Assembly: GCA_036489495.1 (NCBI GenBank)
Contig: DASXFR010000069.1
Coordinates: forward strand, 1-64,000
Reading direction: 5' to 3'
Source of the DNA: DASZIT01 sp036489495
Lineage (GTDB): Bacteria; Actinomycetota; Acidimicrobiia; Acidimicrobiales; RAAP-2
Length of the DNA stretch: 64,000 nt
In this document: one piece after another, positions 53,242 through 62,349 of the stretch
Position numbering within the stretch: the first letter of the stretch is position 1
Layout of the letters: each line of letters starts with the position of its first letter
The notes under the pieces: generated by a model
Databases searched by the model: none
Seen by the model: only the letters and a program-made list of their open reading frames with translations
What the model was told of the DNA's origin: nothing
Position numbers and translations under genes: made by a program

Positions 53242-54522
53242 TCAGACGAAGCTGACCAGGTGGTAGTTCTTCTTGCCCCGTCGCACCAGCAGATACCGGC
53301 CGGCGAGGAGATCGTCGGCCACCAGCATCCGGTCGACGTCGGCCTCCCGGTGATTGTTGACGTAGACGCCACCCTGCTCGATGGTGGTCCGGGCCAGGGT
53401 CTTGGACTTGACCCCGATCTCGACCAGGAGGTCCACCAGCGGCAGACCGCCGGCGTCGAGCCGGCTCCGGGGCATCTGGGTGGAAGGGGCGTCGGCAAAG
53501 ACGTCGAGGAGCGAACGCTCGTCGAGGTCGGCGACCTCGACGCCGAACAGGGCGGCCGCCGCCCGTTCCGCCCCTTGGGTTTCCTGCTCGCCGTGCACCA
53601 GGGTGCACACCCGGCGGGCCAGTTCCCGCTGGGCGTCCCGGCGTTCGGGGTGATCGGTGGTGGCCTCGTCGAGGGCGGTGATCTCCTCGGCGGAGAGAAA
53701 GGTGAAGTAGCGGAGATAGGTGCCAACCACCGCGTCCTCGCTCCGGACGAAGAACTGGTACAGCTGATAGGGGCTGGTGCGGTCGGGGTCGAGCCACACC
53801 GTCCCGGTCTCTGTCTTCCCGAACTTGGTGCCGTCGGCCTTCAACACCAACGGCGTGGTCAATCCCCATACTTCGGCCTGCCGTACCTTGCGGATCAGGT
53901 CGATCCCCATGGTGATGTTCCCCCACTGGTCACTCCCGCCGAGCTGGAGGGTGCAGTTGCACTCGTCGAGCAGCTGGAGGAAGTCGTAAGCCTGCAACAA
54001 CATGTAACTGAACTCGGTGAAGGAGATGCCCTGCCCGTCGCGGTCGAGCCGGGATCGCACCGAGTCCTTGGCCACCATCTGGTTGACGGTGAAATGCTTG
54101 CCGACGTCGCGTAGGAAGTCGAAGAGGCGGAGCTCGGTCAGCCAGTCGGCGTTGTTCATCAATCGGGCCGGCGCGTCGCTCCCCGGCCCGAAGTCGAGGA
54201 ACCGCTCGAGCTGGCCTTGGATGCCGTCGAGGTTGGCTTGCAGCGATTCCGCCTCCAGCAGCGATCGTTCCTCCGACTTCCCGCCCGGATCACCGATGAA
54301 CCCGGTCCCTCCCCCGGCCAGGGCGATCGGTCGGTGTCCGGCCAGCTGGAGGCGCCGCAGGGTGCACAGCTGCAGCAGGTGGCCGACATGGAGGCTGTCG
54401 GCGGTCGGGTCGAACCCGGTGTAGGCGGTCAGCCGATCGGTGTCGAGACGTGCCTCGAGGGCCGGGTCGGTCATCTGGTGGATGAGCCCCCGAAAGCGGA
54501 GATCCTCGGCAAGTCCGGACAT
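53242..54522 (-). CDS. tyrS: Tyrosine--tRNA ligase
   Basis: TyrS charges tRNA-Tyr. The 426-residue product has the class I signatures: YTGFDPTADSLHVGHLL (HIGH as HVGH), NNADWL, QAYDFLQLL, LQLGGSDQWGNI and the KMSKS variant KFGKT. A C-terminal S4 RNA-binding domain (VDLLVEIGVKSKTLARTTI) ends the chain. ATG 54522 begins MSGLAEDLRFRGL; the frame upstream is a shadow of the divergent gene. A 159-base gap separates it from the carotenoid oxygenase gene. Confidence 0.97.
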   Translation of the reverse strand: MSGLAEDLRFRGLIHQMTDPALEARLDTDRLTAYTGFDPTADSLHVGHLLQLCTLRRLQLAGHRPIALAGGGTGFIGDPGGKSEERSLLEAESLQANLDGIQGQLERFLDFGPGSDAPARLMNNADWLTELRLFDFLRDVGKHFTVNQMVAKDSVRSRLDRDGQGISFTEFSYMLLQAYDFLQLLDECNCTLQLGGSDQWGNITMGIDLIRKVRQAEVWGLTTPLVLKADGTKFGKTETGTVWLDPDRTSPYQLYQFFVRSEDAVVGTYLRYFTFLSAEEITALDEATTDHPERRDAQRELARRVCTLVHGEQETQGAERAAAALFGVEVADLDERSLLDVFADAPSTQMPRSRLDAGGLPLVDLLVEIGVKSKTLARTTIEQGGVYVNNHREADVDRMLVADDLLAGRYLLVRRGKKNYHLVSFV

Positions 54523-54681
54523 GGACTCAGCCTGCCACGTCGGCACCACCCGCCGGCAACATCCGGTGCCTACCCCGACGCGGCTGCCACCTCTGCCGCC
54601 CACCCGACGGGGACCGATACGCTCCGATGGCCGGTCGTCGGTGGCGGAATCCGTTTCCGCCCAGCCATCAAGGAGTCCGCG

Positions 54682-56028
54682 GTGCCAAATCCCTATCTCG
54701 AAGGCAACTTCGCTCCGGTGCTCGAAGAGCTGACCGAGGATCACCCCTTGCCGGTCACCGGCGTCATCCCTCCCGACCTCGAAGGCCATCTCCTCCGCAA
54801 CGGGCCCAACCCGGCGGTGCTGCCGGCCGACGTCGCCGGGTACCACTGGTTCACCGGCGACGGGATGATCCATGACGTCTCGCTGGCCGGGGGGAAAGCC
54901 GTCGGCTATCGGAACCGCTGGGTCAGAACCCGCAAGCTGGCCGCCGAGATCGGCACCGAGGCGCCCAAGGGGCCGTCAGAACCGCTCAACGGACCGGCCA
55001 ACACCCATGTCATCCGGCACGCCGGCACCACGCTGGCCCTGGTGGAGTCGGGCTTCCCCCATGCCCTGTCCAAGGATCTCGAGCGGGCCCGGGTCCACGA
55101 CTTCGACGCGGCGTTGGCATCGCCGATGACCGCCCACCCGAAGCTCGACCCGGCCACCGGGCAGCTCCTGTTCTTCGGCTATGACGTCTTCGGGCCTCCA
55201 TTTCTCCGGTACCACACCGTCGATTCCACCGGCGCCCTGACCCGCACCCAGGAGATCGTCATCCCGCGGGCGGCGATGATGCACGATTTCGGGGTCACCG
55301 CCTCCCGGGTGGTGTTCATGGACCTGCCGGTGGTCTTCGACCCGGATCTGGCCGCCACCGGGCGATCGCTCCCGTTCCGGTGGATGCCGGAGGCGGGAAG
55401 CCGGATCGGGGTGATGCCTCGCGAGGGTGACGACGGGGATGTCACCTGGATCGGGGTCGATCCGGTGTACGTGTTCCACGTGCTCAACGCCTACGACGAC
55501 GGGGACGTCATCGTCATGGACATCATCCGGTACGACTCCGCCTTCGACACCGCTCCCGGCGGGGCCATCGGGTCCACCCCACCGGTGTTGGCCCGATGGA
55601 CCATCGACCCGGCCGGCAACTCTGTGGACGAAGTCAGGCTGGATGACGCGCCGGTGGAGTTCCCGCGGATCGATGACGAGGTCGCCGGCCGCCGTCACCG
55701 ATACGGCTACGGAATGCTGTTGGGATCGGAACCCGGGACCGACGAATCGATCGGCCTCATCAAATACGACCTTCAGCGGGACGAGGCCATCCGCTTCGAT
55801 CCGGGCGAGTACCGGGCACCCGGCGAGCCCGTCTTCGTCCGGGCCGCCGACGGCGGAGGCGAAGACGAAGGTTGGGTGTTGAGCGTTGTCTACGACCGGG
55901 CCCGTGACGCCAGTGATCTGGTCATCCTGGATGCCACCTCGTTCGCCGGACCGCCGGTGGCGACCGTGCACCTCCCGGCGCGGGTGCCGTTCGGGTTCCA
56001 CGGATCGTGGCTGCCGTCCACGTCCTGA
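54682..56028 (+). CDS. Carotenoid oxygenase (carotenoid/apocarotenoid cleavage dioxygenase) family
   Basis: This is a seven-bladed beta-propeller non-heme iron enzyme that cleaves conjugated double bonds with O2. The 448-residue product has PVTGVIPPDLEGHLLRNGPNP, YHWFTGDGMIHD and the four iron-binding histidines in MTAHPKLD, MMHDFGVT, YVFHVLNAY and FGFHGSW. GTG 54682 has AAGGAG 6 bases before it; the upstream frame is a shadow of tyrS. No carotenoid synthesis genes are in the window, so the substrate is unknown. Confidence 0.93.
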   Translation: MPNPYLEGNFAPVLEELTEDHPLPVTGVIPPDLEGHLLRNGPNPAVLPADVAGYHWFTGDGMIHDVSLAGGKAVGYRNRWVRTRKLAAEIGTEAPKGPSEPLNGPANTHVIRHAGTTLALVESGFPHALSKDLERARVHDFDAALASPMTAHPKLDPATGQLLFFGYDVFGPPFLRYHTVDSTGALTRTQEIVIPRAAMMHDFGVTASRVVFMDLPVVFDPDLAATGRSLPFRWMPEAGSRIGVMPREGDDGDVTWIGVDPVYVFHVLNAYDDGDVIVMDIIRYDSAFDTAPGGAIGSTPPVLARWTIDPAGNSVDEVRLDDAPVEFPRIDDEVAGRRHRYGYGMLLGSEPGTDESIGLIKYDLQRDEAIRFDPGEYRAPGEPVFVRAADGGGEDEGWVLSVVYDRARDASDLVILDATSFAGPPVATVHLPARVPFGFHGSWLPSTS

Positions 56029-56292
56029 CCAGGACCGACTGGTAAAGTTGGTCGCCGCGCACCGCCGGGGAACCGGTAGGTGACGCCAACTCGGGCGTCG
56101 TGCGTGGGAAACTTTTCCGATCCACATCGGTGGGATGCGTCGTCCCGGCCGATCGACACAACGAGCGACAGGCCACCTTCTTGCCACCATCCATCGACCA
56201 CGCCCAGACGGGTGCCGACGGCCCCAACCACCGCCCGGCCCGGCGTGGCTTGGGCGCACCCCGGCGGCGGCGACACGGAGTGATCGGATCGT
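56029..56292 (+). other. Long intergenic region (264 bases) before the LCP gene
   Basis: This is the longest gap in the window. It holds the three-way-junction RNA candidate (next entry), a GGAA-ACTT-TTCC hairpin (56107-56118), an ATCCAC/GTGGGAT hairpin near 56120-56136 and a CGACAG element (56166-56171). The last 100 bases show no clear feature beyond a distant GGAG before ATG 56293. Confidence 0.45.
56056..56106 (+). ncRNA. Candidate structured leader RNA: compact three-way junction
   Basis: Outer stem CGCGCAC (56056-56062) pairs with GTGCGTG (56100-56106), with one G-U pair. Inside it are CCGG-GGAA-CCGG (56065-56076) and a perfect GACGCC-AACTCG-GGCGTC (56082-56099). The joining segments are 2, 5 and 0 bases. 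GGGGAACC followed by GGTGA loosely recalls ydaO c-di-AMP riboswitches, but the full consensus is not met. It lies on the strand of the cell-wall LCP gene. Confidence 0.4.
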
Positions 56293-57636
56293 ATGGCAGG
56301 TAACAACGAGTTCCCGGGACCGATCCTCGGGGGCCAAATCCCGATCCCCCGCCGGGCGGGGGAGTCGATCCCATCTCCGGCCCAGCCCCGGCTCAAGCCG
56401 GCCAAGCGCCGCCGCTCGACCGGAGAGCGGGTCCTGCGGATCATCATCATCATTCTCATCATCGTGGTGGTCCTGGCCGCCAGCGGCTATGGCTACTTCC
56501 GGTACGAGTGGGGCCAGATCAAGACCGCGGTGTGTCCGAGTTGCGTGGCGGTGGCCAACGGCGCCCCCTACAACGTGCTGGTGATCGGGTCCGACACCCG
56601 GACCGGGGAGACGGCCGCCCAGGCCCAACAGTTCGGCAACGCGACCACCGCCGGTGGCCAGCGGAGCGACACCATCAAGATCGTCCACGTCGATCCGGCC
56701 AGTGGAACCGCCAGCACGCTCTCCATCCCCCGGGACACCTTCGTGACCCTTTCCGGCGTGCCGGCGTCGTCGGGGGTGTCGACCAAGAACAAGATCAACG
56801 CCGCCTTCGCCGTCGGCCCCAACGATCCCAACCCGAGCGGTACCGGAGCCAACGGGGTGGTCCAGACGGTCGAGAACACCTTCGGGATTCCGATCAGTCA
56901 CTGGATCGTGGTCAATTTCTTCGGGCTCACTGACGCGGTCAACGGGCTCGGGGGAATCAAGATGAACTTCCCCTATCCGGTCAAGGACTACGGCGACTGC
57001 AATGCCAACGGCGTCTACAGCAATTGCACCGGTCTGAACGTCCCGACCACCGGCTGCCAATCCCTCAACGGCACCATGGCGCTGGCCCTGTCCCGATCCC
57101 GGCACTTCGAGTACTACAAGGGAGGGACGTGGGTGAGTGACTACTCCTCGGACATCGGCCGCATCACCCGGCAGAACCTGGTCATCGAAGCCGTGGTCAA
57201 CAAAGCCAAGTCGACCTACAACCCGATCCAGGCGGCCTCGTTCATCTCCTCGCTCACCCACGACGTCACCCTCGACGACCAATTCAGCTCAGGGATGCTG
57301 TTGAGCCTGGCCGAGCGTTACCACGCCTTCTCCGGATCCAGCCTCCAGAACTACACCATCACCACGGTGGGGGCGAGCTACGCGCCCTACGGGGGCGAGG
57401 CGGTCCAAGTCGTCCAACAACCCCAGACCCAGCAGACCATCACCCAATTCCTGGGGGGAGCCACCGGGACCGTCAGCACCCCTCCGCTGGACGGCTACGG
57501 GAGTCCGATCCCGGTGCCGACGGTGACACCGACCACCGCTCCGGCGACGACGGCCACCACCAGCGGGAGTTCAGCTACCACGGCTCCGGCCGCGGCGGCG
57601 TCGAGCGTCCCCTCCTACGATCCGACCCCCTGCTGA
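56293..57636 (+). CDS. LytR-CpsA-Psr (LCP) family protein
   Basis: LCP enzymes attach lipid-linked glycopolymers to peptidoglycan outside the membrane. The 447-residue product has a ~45-residue cytoplasmic Pro/Arg-rich part, one membrane segment (LRIIIIILIIVVVLAASGYG), then the LCP domain. Its motifs include NVLVIGSDTR, RSDTIKIVHVDP, TLSIPRDTFV, KINAAFAVG and a late ALALSRSRHFEYY with catalytic-type Arg residues. A Thr/Ala/Pro tail ends the chain. Its last 22 bases overlap menD, which converges. Confidence 0.92.
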   Translation: MAGNNEFPGPILGGQIPIPRRAGESIPSPAQPRLKPAKRRRSTGERVLRIIIIILIIVVVLAASGYGYFRYEWGQIKTAVCPSCVAVANGAPYNVLVIGSDTRTGETAAQAQQFGNATTAGGQRSDTIKIVHVDPASGTASTLSIPRDTFVTLSGVPASSGVSTKNKINAAFAVGPNDPNPSGTGANGVVQTVENTFGIPISHWIVVNFFGLTDAVNGLGGIKMNFPYPVKDYGDCNANGVYSNCTGLNVPTTGCQSLNGTMALALSRSRHFEYYKGGTWVSDYSSDIGRITRQNLVIEAVVNKAKSTYNPIQAASFISSLTHDVTLDDQFSSGMLLSLAERYHAFSGSSLQNYTITTVGASYAPYGGEAVQVVQQPQTQQTITQFLGGATGTVSTPPLDGYGSPIPVPTVTPTTAPATTATTSGSSATTAPAAAASSVPSYDPTPC

Positions 57637-59492
57637 GCGGTCGCACTCGGACCCGTCGGGTGGGTGTCGGCGCCCATGGCGTCGTCGACGGCCCGGACCA
57701 CCGCCCGATTGATCTCGGCGTGGAACTCCACATTCGCCGATCGGTCCGGTAGCTGTACCCGGATCACCGCCAGCCCACCGTCGGCGATCCTCCGGCGCAG
57801 CGCCGCACCCAACGCCCCCGACCGGTCGTCGGGTCCGATCTCGTCCACCGGCAGGCCGAACCCGGCGGCCACCGTGGCGATGTCCGGCGTCTGCGGGGTG
57901 CCGAACAGGGCCTCGAAGGTGCCGACGTCAAGGGTCGCGGCGGGAGGAAGAAACGAGAAGATCCCTCCCCCGCGGTTGTCGGCGACCACCACCGTGCAGG
58001 GCGGGTCGGTCCCCGGCCCCCGGACCAGCGCGGAGACATCGTGGAGGAACGCCAGGTCCCCGACCAGGGCTACGGTCGGCCCGGTGGCCAGGGCCACCCC
58101 CAGGGCGGTCGACATCACACCGTCGATACCGTTGGCGCCGCGGTTGGCCACTACCCGGGGCGGATCAACCCGCGGCTCCCCGAAGGCTTCGAGATCCCGG
58201 ACCGGCATCGAGGACGATGTCACCAGGGTGACCACCGACGGAAGGTCGGCGAACAGCCGCCGGGCCAGCCCCGGCTCGGTCCACCCCCCACCCGGGGCCG
58301 GCCGGCCGTTGCCGGCCCCCGGCGGATCGCCGAGGCTGGCCCCGATGGTGGCCTGGGCGGCGGACTCGGCCGACCGCCATTCGTCCAGCCACGGGCTGGC
58401 ACCGGCTCGGGTCCGGTCCCCCATCCCATCGATGATGCCCTGGCAGGCGACGGTGGGATCGGCGACCATCAAGGTGGTGATCGACCGATCCGGATCCACC
58501 CACCGGCCCCACGGCGCGACGGCCACCACCGGGGTGGACCCGGTGACCGCGTCGGCTAGATAGGTGTTGACCACCTTCGAGACCCACGGCGCCCCCAGCC
58601 GGAGGACGAACTCCGGACGGTGGGCGGCGCAGAAGGCGTCGGAACGGAGGATGCCGTCGGCGGCGGCGATCACCGCGGATCCCGGACGGCGAAGGCCGGA
58701 CCGGGGGTCGGCGAGTACCGGCCACCCGAGCGCGGAGGCGGCCGCCGCCACGGCCACCGGGTCGCCGCAGTCGGCGCCGGCGACGATGACTCCCCGGGCG
58801 CCGGCCCGGCCGGCGTCGACGATCTGGGCCACCGCGGCCGGCGACGGGGCGGGCGGCGCCTTCTCGATCCGGTACCACGGCCGGCGGTCGGTCCGTCCGG
58901 GTTGGACGTCCACGGACCGGGCGTCTCCGAGCAGTGGCTCCCGAAACGGCAGGTTCAGGTGCACCGGGCCGGGTCCGGCCGGACCGCTCATCGTCTCGAC
59001 CACCGACCGGGAGGCCAGCGACCGCCAGGTGGGAGCGCCCCCGGCGTCAGCGACGCCGGGATCGGCGTACCAACGCACGGATCCTCCGAACAGGTGCTGT
59101 TGATCGATGGTCTGCGGGGCCCCGATGTCCCGGAGCTCGGGAGGTCGGTCGGCGGTGCAGATGAGCAGGGGCACGTTGGCCAGGTCGGCCTCGGCCACCG
59201 CGGCATGGAGCTCGGCGGCGGCGGTGCCACTGGTGGTCACCATCACCGCCGGGTGGCCGCTGGCCAGGCCGATGCCGAGGGCGGTGAAGGCGGCGGACCG
59301 CTCGTCGAGCCGGACGTGGATCTCCACTTCGGGGTGACGGGCGAGGGCCACCGCCAACGGTGTCGACCGGGATCCGGGGCTGATCACCGCGTGGGCGACA
59401 CCGCATCGGGACCACTCATCGACCAGAGTGGCGGCGAACTCCATCTGGAGGTCGGCGCTCCCGGAGGGTGGCACCGGTATCGGTACGCTCAT
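57615..59492 (-). CDS. menD: 2-succinyl-5-enolpyruvyl-6-hydroxy-3-cyclohexene-1-carboxylate synthase
   Basis: MenD is a thiamine-diphosphate enzyme joining isochorismate and 2-oxoglutarate in menaquinone synthesis. The 625-residue product has HAVISPGSRSTPLAVAL, HVRLDERSAAFTALGIGLASG, VTTSGTAAAELHAA, RPPELRDIGAPQTIDQ and the ThDP site LVGDLAFLHDVSAL with a GGGIFSFLP loop. ATG 59492 lies only 17 bases from the start of the divergent hydrolase gene. Confidence 0.95.
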   Translation of the reverse strand: MSVPIPVPPSGSADLQMEFAATLVDEWSRCGVAHAVISPGSRSTPLAVALARHPEVEIHVRLDERSAAFTALGIGLASGHPAVMVTTSGTAAAELHAAVAEADLANVPLLICTADRPPELRDIGAPQTIDQQHLFGGSVRWYADPGVADAGGAPTWRSLASRSVVETMSGPAGPGPVHLNLPFREPLLGDARSVDVQPGRTDRRPWYRIEKAPPAPSPAAVAQIVDAGRAGARGVIVAGADCGDPVAVAAAASALGWPVLADPRSGLRRPGSAVIAAADGILRSDAFCAAHRPEFVLRLGAPWVSKVVNTYLADAVTGSTPVVAVAPWGRWVDPDRSITTLMVADPTVACQGIIDGMGDRTRAGASPWLDEWRSAESAAQATIGASLGDPPGAGNGRPAPGGGWTEPGLARRLFADLPSVVTLVTSSSMPVRDLEAFGEPRVDPPRVVANRGANGIDGVMSTALGVALATGPTVALVGDLAFLHDVSALVRGPGTDPPCTVVVADNRGGGIFSFLPPAATLDVGTFEALFGTPQTPDIATVAAGFGLPVDEIGPDDRSGALGAALRRRIADGGLAVIRVQLPDRSANVEFHAEINRAVVRAVDDAMGADTHPTGPSATAQQGVGS

Positions 59493-59509
59493 GGCCGAGG
59501 AGCCTGCCC

Positions 59510-60352
59510 GTGACGTCGCCTGACCCCACCATCCCCGCCCCGACGCCCGACACCCTGGCGCTGCAGGCCACGGTGATAGGGGAAGGACCGCGCCTGGTCA
59601 TGGCCCACGGGTTCACCCAGACCGGAGCGGTCTGGGGTTCGCTGGACACCCGATTGGCCACCGACCACCAGGTGGTGCGGGTCGACATGCCCGGTCACGG
59701 GGGCTCGGCCCAGGTCCGCGCCGATCTCCCGACCGGGGCGACGTTGCTGGGCGGGGTGGGGGGCCGGGCCGCCTATCTCGGCTACTCGATGGGTGCCCGC
59801 TTCTGCCTGCATCTTGCCCTCGACCAACCCGAGTTGGTCGACTCCCTGGTGTTGATCGCGGGGACCGCCGGCCTCGACGACCCGGACGAACGGGCGGAAC
59901 GGCGAGTCCGGGATGCGGCGTTGGCCGACCAACTCGACCCGCCCCGGTCGGGGGCCGATGGGCAAGGCTCCGTCGGCGATGCCCAGGCCCGGCTCGACGG
60001 GTTTCTGCAGAGGTGGCTCGACACCCCACTGCTGGCCGGAGTCCCGGCCGAGGCGAACGGGTTGGCGGAGCGTCGCGGCAATACCGGGCCGGGACTGGCG
60101 TCGAGCCTGCGGTTGGCCGGCACCGGCACCCAGCTCCCGCTGTGGACCCGACTCTCCGGACTGGCCATGCCGGTCCTGATCGTCACCGGCGCGCTCGATG
60201 ACAAATTCACCGGCATCGGGCGACGGATGGCCGACGCCATCGGCGACAACGCCACCCGGGTGGTGATCGAAGCTGCCGGGCACTCGCCGCACCTCCAGGA
60301 GCCGGCACGGGTGGCCGAGGAGATCCGGGCCTTTCTGCCCTCGCCACCCTGA
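59510..60352 (+). CDS. menH: Alpha/beta hydrolase, MenH-like
   Basis: The 280-residue alpha/beta hydrolase has the oxyanion region MAHGFTQTGAVW, DMPGHGGS, the nucleophile elbow GYSMGAR (GxSxG), a late Asp in VTGALDDKF and the catalytic His in AAGHSPHLQEP. MenH converts SEPHCHC to SHCHC after MenD, and the position next to menD supports this role, but it remains an inference. GTG 59510 has GAGGAG about 8 bases before it. Confidence 0.75.
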   Translation: MTSPDPTIPAPTPDTLALQATVIGEGPRLVMAHGFTQTGAVWGSLDTRLATDHQVVRVDMPGHGGSAQVRADLPTGATLLGGVGGRAAYLGYSMGARFCLHLALDQPELVDSLVLIAGTAGLDDPDERAERRVRDAALADQLDPPRSGADGQGSVGDAQARLDGFLQRWLDTPLLAGVPAEANGLAERRGNTGPGLASSLRLAGTGTQLPLWTRLSGLAMPVLIVTGALDDKFTGIGRRMADAIGDNATRVVIEAAGHSPHLQEPARVAEEIRAFLPSPP

Positions 60353-60354
60353 GG

Positions 60355-61368
60355 TCACGTCGCCCACAGCCAGAGGGCGGCGGCCAGCAGCGCTCCAAAG
60401 GCGAGCTGGAGCCGGCCGGTGGCGGCCAGCACCGGGAGCAGCCCTCGACCGGTGGCGTCGCCGCTGACGATCCCGACCGGGGCGATGACCAGTGGCAGGG
60501 CGAGCATCGGCAGGAAGAGATAGATCGGGTGCCGGTGGAAGGTCTCGCCGGTGGCGGCCAACGACCCCACCACCAGGACCCCGATGAAAGGAAGGACCAC
60601 GCAGCCGACGTAGAACCATCCGCCGGTTCGCCGCCCCACCCGGGCGGCGAGGGTCCGCTTCCCGGCCACCCGGTCGGTTTCGATGTCCCGAAGATTGTTG
60701 GCCAGCAGCAGCGCGGTGGCCAACAGGCCCACCGCCACCGAGGCGGGGACGACCAGACCGCCGGTCAGCTTCCCGGTCTGGACGTAGAAGGTGCCGATGG
60801 TGGCCACCACCCCGAAGAAGACGAAGACGAACAGCTCGCCGAATCCGGCGTAGCCGTAAGGTCGGGGACCGCCGGTGTAGAACCACCCGGCTGCCAGGCA
60901 GGCGGCTCCCACCGCCACCACCCACCAGGAGGTGGCCCAGGCCAGGGTCAGGCCGACCGCGCCGGCCAGGCCGAAGGCCACAAACGCAGCCCGCTTGACC
61001 GCCGACGGCGACGCCAGGCCGGACGCCACCAGCCGGATCGGGCCGACCCGCTGGTCATCGGTCCCGCGGATGCCGTCGGAGTAGTCGTTGGCATAGTTGG
61101 TGCCGATCTGGAGGGCCAGGGCCACCGCCAGGGCGCCGACTGCCCGCCACCAATGGGAGTCCCAGAGCGACGCTGCCCCGGAGGCGAGTCCGGCAACCCG
61201 AGTGGGACCGGTCGGGGTCAATCGCGAGACCAATAGGTGAGCGGCGGCGGTTCCGACCAGGACCGGCACCACCGCGGCCGGCAGGGTGCGGGGGCGGGCG
61301 CCCAGTACCCACCGCTTCACCGGCCCAGGGGTCGGGCGGGCGGTGGCGACCGACGGCACCGCGGTCAT
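60355..61368 (-). CDS. menA: 1,4-dihydroxy-2-naphthoate polyprenyltransferase
   Basis: MenA prenylates DHNA at the membrane to give demethylmenaquinol. The 337-residue product has about eight membrane segments. Its motifs are WVLGARPRTLPAAVVPVLVG, the Mg/diphosphate motif NYANDYSDGIRGTD (NDxxD), then GWFYTGGPRPYGYAGFGE and a second acidic motif NNLRDIETDRVAGKRTLA. ATG 61368 gives MTAVPSVATARPTPGP. It lies 13 bases after menB. Confidence 0.94.
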   Translation of the reverse strand: MTAVPSVATARPTPGPVKRWVLGARPRTLPAAVVPVLVGTAAAHLLVSRLTPTGPTRVAGLASGAASLWDSHWWRAVGALAVALALQIGTNYANDYSDGIRGTDDQRVGPIRLVASGLASPSAVKRAAFVAFGLAGAVGLTLAWATSWWVVAVGAACLAAGWFYTGGPRPYGYAGFGELFVFVFFGVVATIGTFYVQTGKLTGGLVVPASVAVGLLATALLLANNLRDIETDRVAGKRTLAARVGRRTGGWFYVGCVVLPFIGVLVVGSLAATGETFHRHPIYLFLPMLALPLVIAPVGIVSGDATGRGLLPVLAATGRLQLAFGALLAAALWLWAT

Positions 61369-61381
61369 CTGGCCGCCACCT

Positions 61382-62296
61382 TCATGGGCGGCGAGGGAAC
61401 CTACCGAAGTCCGGCTTCCGGTGCTCCTGGAAGGCATTGCGGCCCTCTTGTCCCTCTTCGCTCATGTAGAAGAGCATGGTGGCGTCCCCGGCGAACTGCT
61501 GCAGCCCGGCCAGTCCGTCGTCGGCGGCGTGCAGGCCCCCCTTGATCATCCGCAGGGCGATCGGCGACAACGAGAGCATCCGCCGGCACCAGGCGATGGT
61601 CTCGGTCTCCAGCGCCTCGAGCGGAACCACCTCGTTGACCAGCCCCCACTCGAGGGCGGTGGCGGCGTCGTACTGGCGGCAGAGGAACCACACCTCCTTG
61701 GCCCGCTTCAGCCCGATGGTGCGGGCCAGCAGGCTGGAGCCGTAGCCGCCGTCGAAGCTCCCGACGATCGGTCCGGTCTGGCCGAAACGGGCGTTGTCGG
61801 CGGCGATGGTGAGATCGCACACCAGGTGGAGGATGTGGCCTCCGCCAATGGCGTAGCCGGCGACCATGGCGACCACCGGCTTGGGCATCCGCCGGATCTC
61901 GACCTGCAGATCGAGCACATTGAGGCGCCCGATCCCCTGCTGGGCGACCTCGTCGTCACCCATATAGCCGTCGTCGCCGCGGATCTTCTGGTCCCCGCCC
62001 GAGCAGAAGGCGTCGGGGCCCTCGCCGGTCAGGATCACCACTCCCACCGACGGATCGTCACGGGCGGCGGAGAGCGCATCCGAGAGCTCGAAGAGGGTCT
62101 GGGGGCGGAAGGCGTTGCGGACTTCCGGGCGGGCGATGGTCAGCTTGGCGATCCCATCGGCGACGTCGAAATAGATGTCCTTGTAGACGCCGCGCCGTTC
62201 CCAGTCGGGAAGGGGCAGGCTCCGGTACTGCTCGACCGGATCCTCCGGGTCTCCGCTGATCACCGTCTGGTTGTCGACTCCTCCTGCCTTCACCAT
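61382..62296 (-). CDS. menB: 1,4-dihydroxy-2-naphthoyl-CoA synthase
   Basis: MenB closes the second ring of the naphthoquinone. The 304-residue crotonase-fold product has RPEVRNAFRPQTLFEL, FCSGGDQKIRGDDGY (the SGGDQ signature of MenB), VAMVAGYAIGGGHILHLVCDLTIAA, and QTGPIVGSFDGGYGSSLLARTIG. ATG 62296 is chosen over a longer start at 62335 because an AGGAG motif precedes it, though 11 bases away. It is divergent from menE, 53 bases apart. Confidence 0.95.
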   Translation of the reverse strand: MVKAGGVDNQTVISGDPEDPVEQYRSLPLPDWERRGVYKDIYFDVADGIAKLTIARPEVRNAFRPQTLFELSDALSAARDDPSVGVVILTGEGPDAFCSGGDQKIRGDDGYMGDDEVAQQGIGRLNVLDLQVEIRRMPKPVVAMVAGYAIGGGHILHLVCDLTIAADNARFGQTGPIVGSFDGGYGSSLLARTIGLKRAKEVWFLCRQYDAATALEWGLVNEVVPLEALETETIAWCRRMLSLSPIALRMIKGGLHAADDGLAGLQQFAGDATMLFYMSEEGQEGRNAFQEHRKPDFGRFPRRP

Positions 62297-62336
62297 GCGA
62301 CCACTCGCTCCTCGCGTCGTTCTTCGGGCAGTCACC

Positions 62337-62342
62337 TACGCT
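62337..62342 (+). promoter_or_regulatory. Start-proximal -10 box (TACGCT) of menE
   Basis: TACGCT ends 7 bases before ATG 62350, with no Shine-Dalgarno sequence between. Confidence 0.45.
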
Positions 62343-62349
62343 AGCTCGC

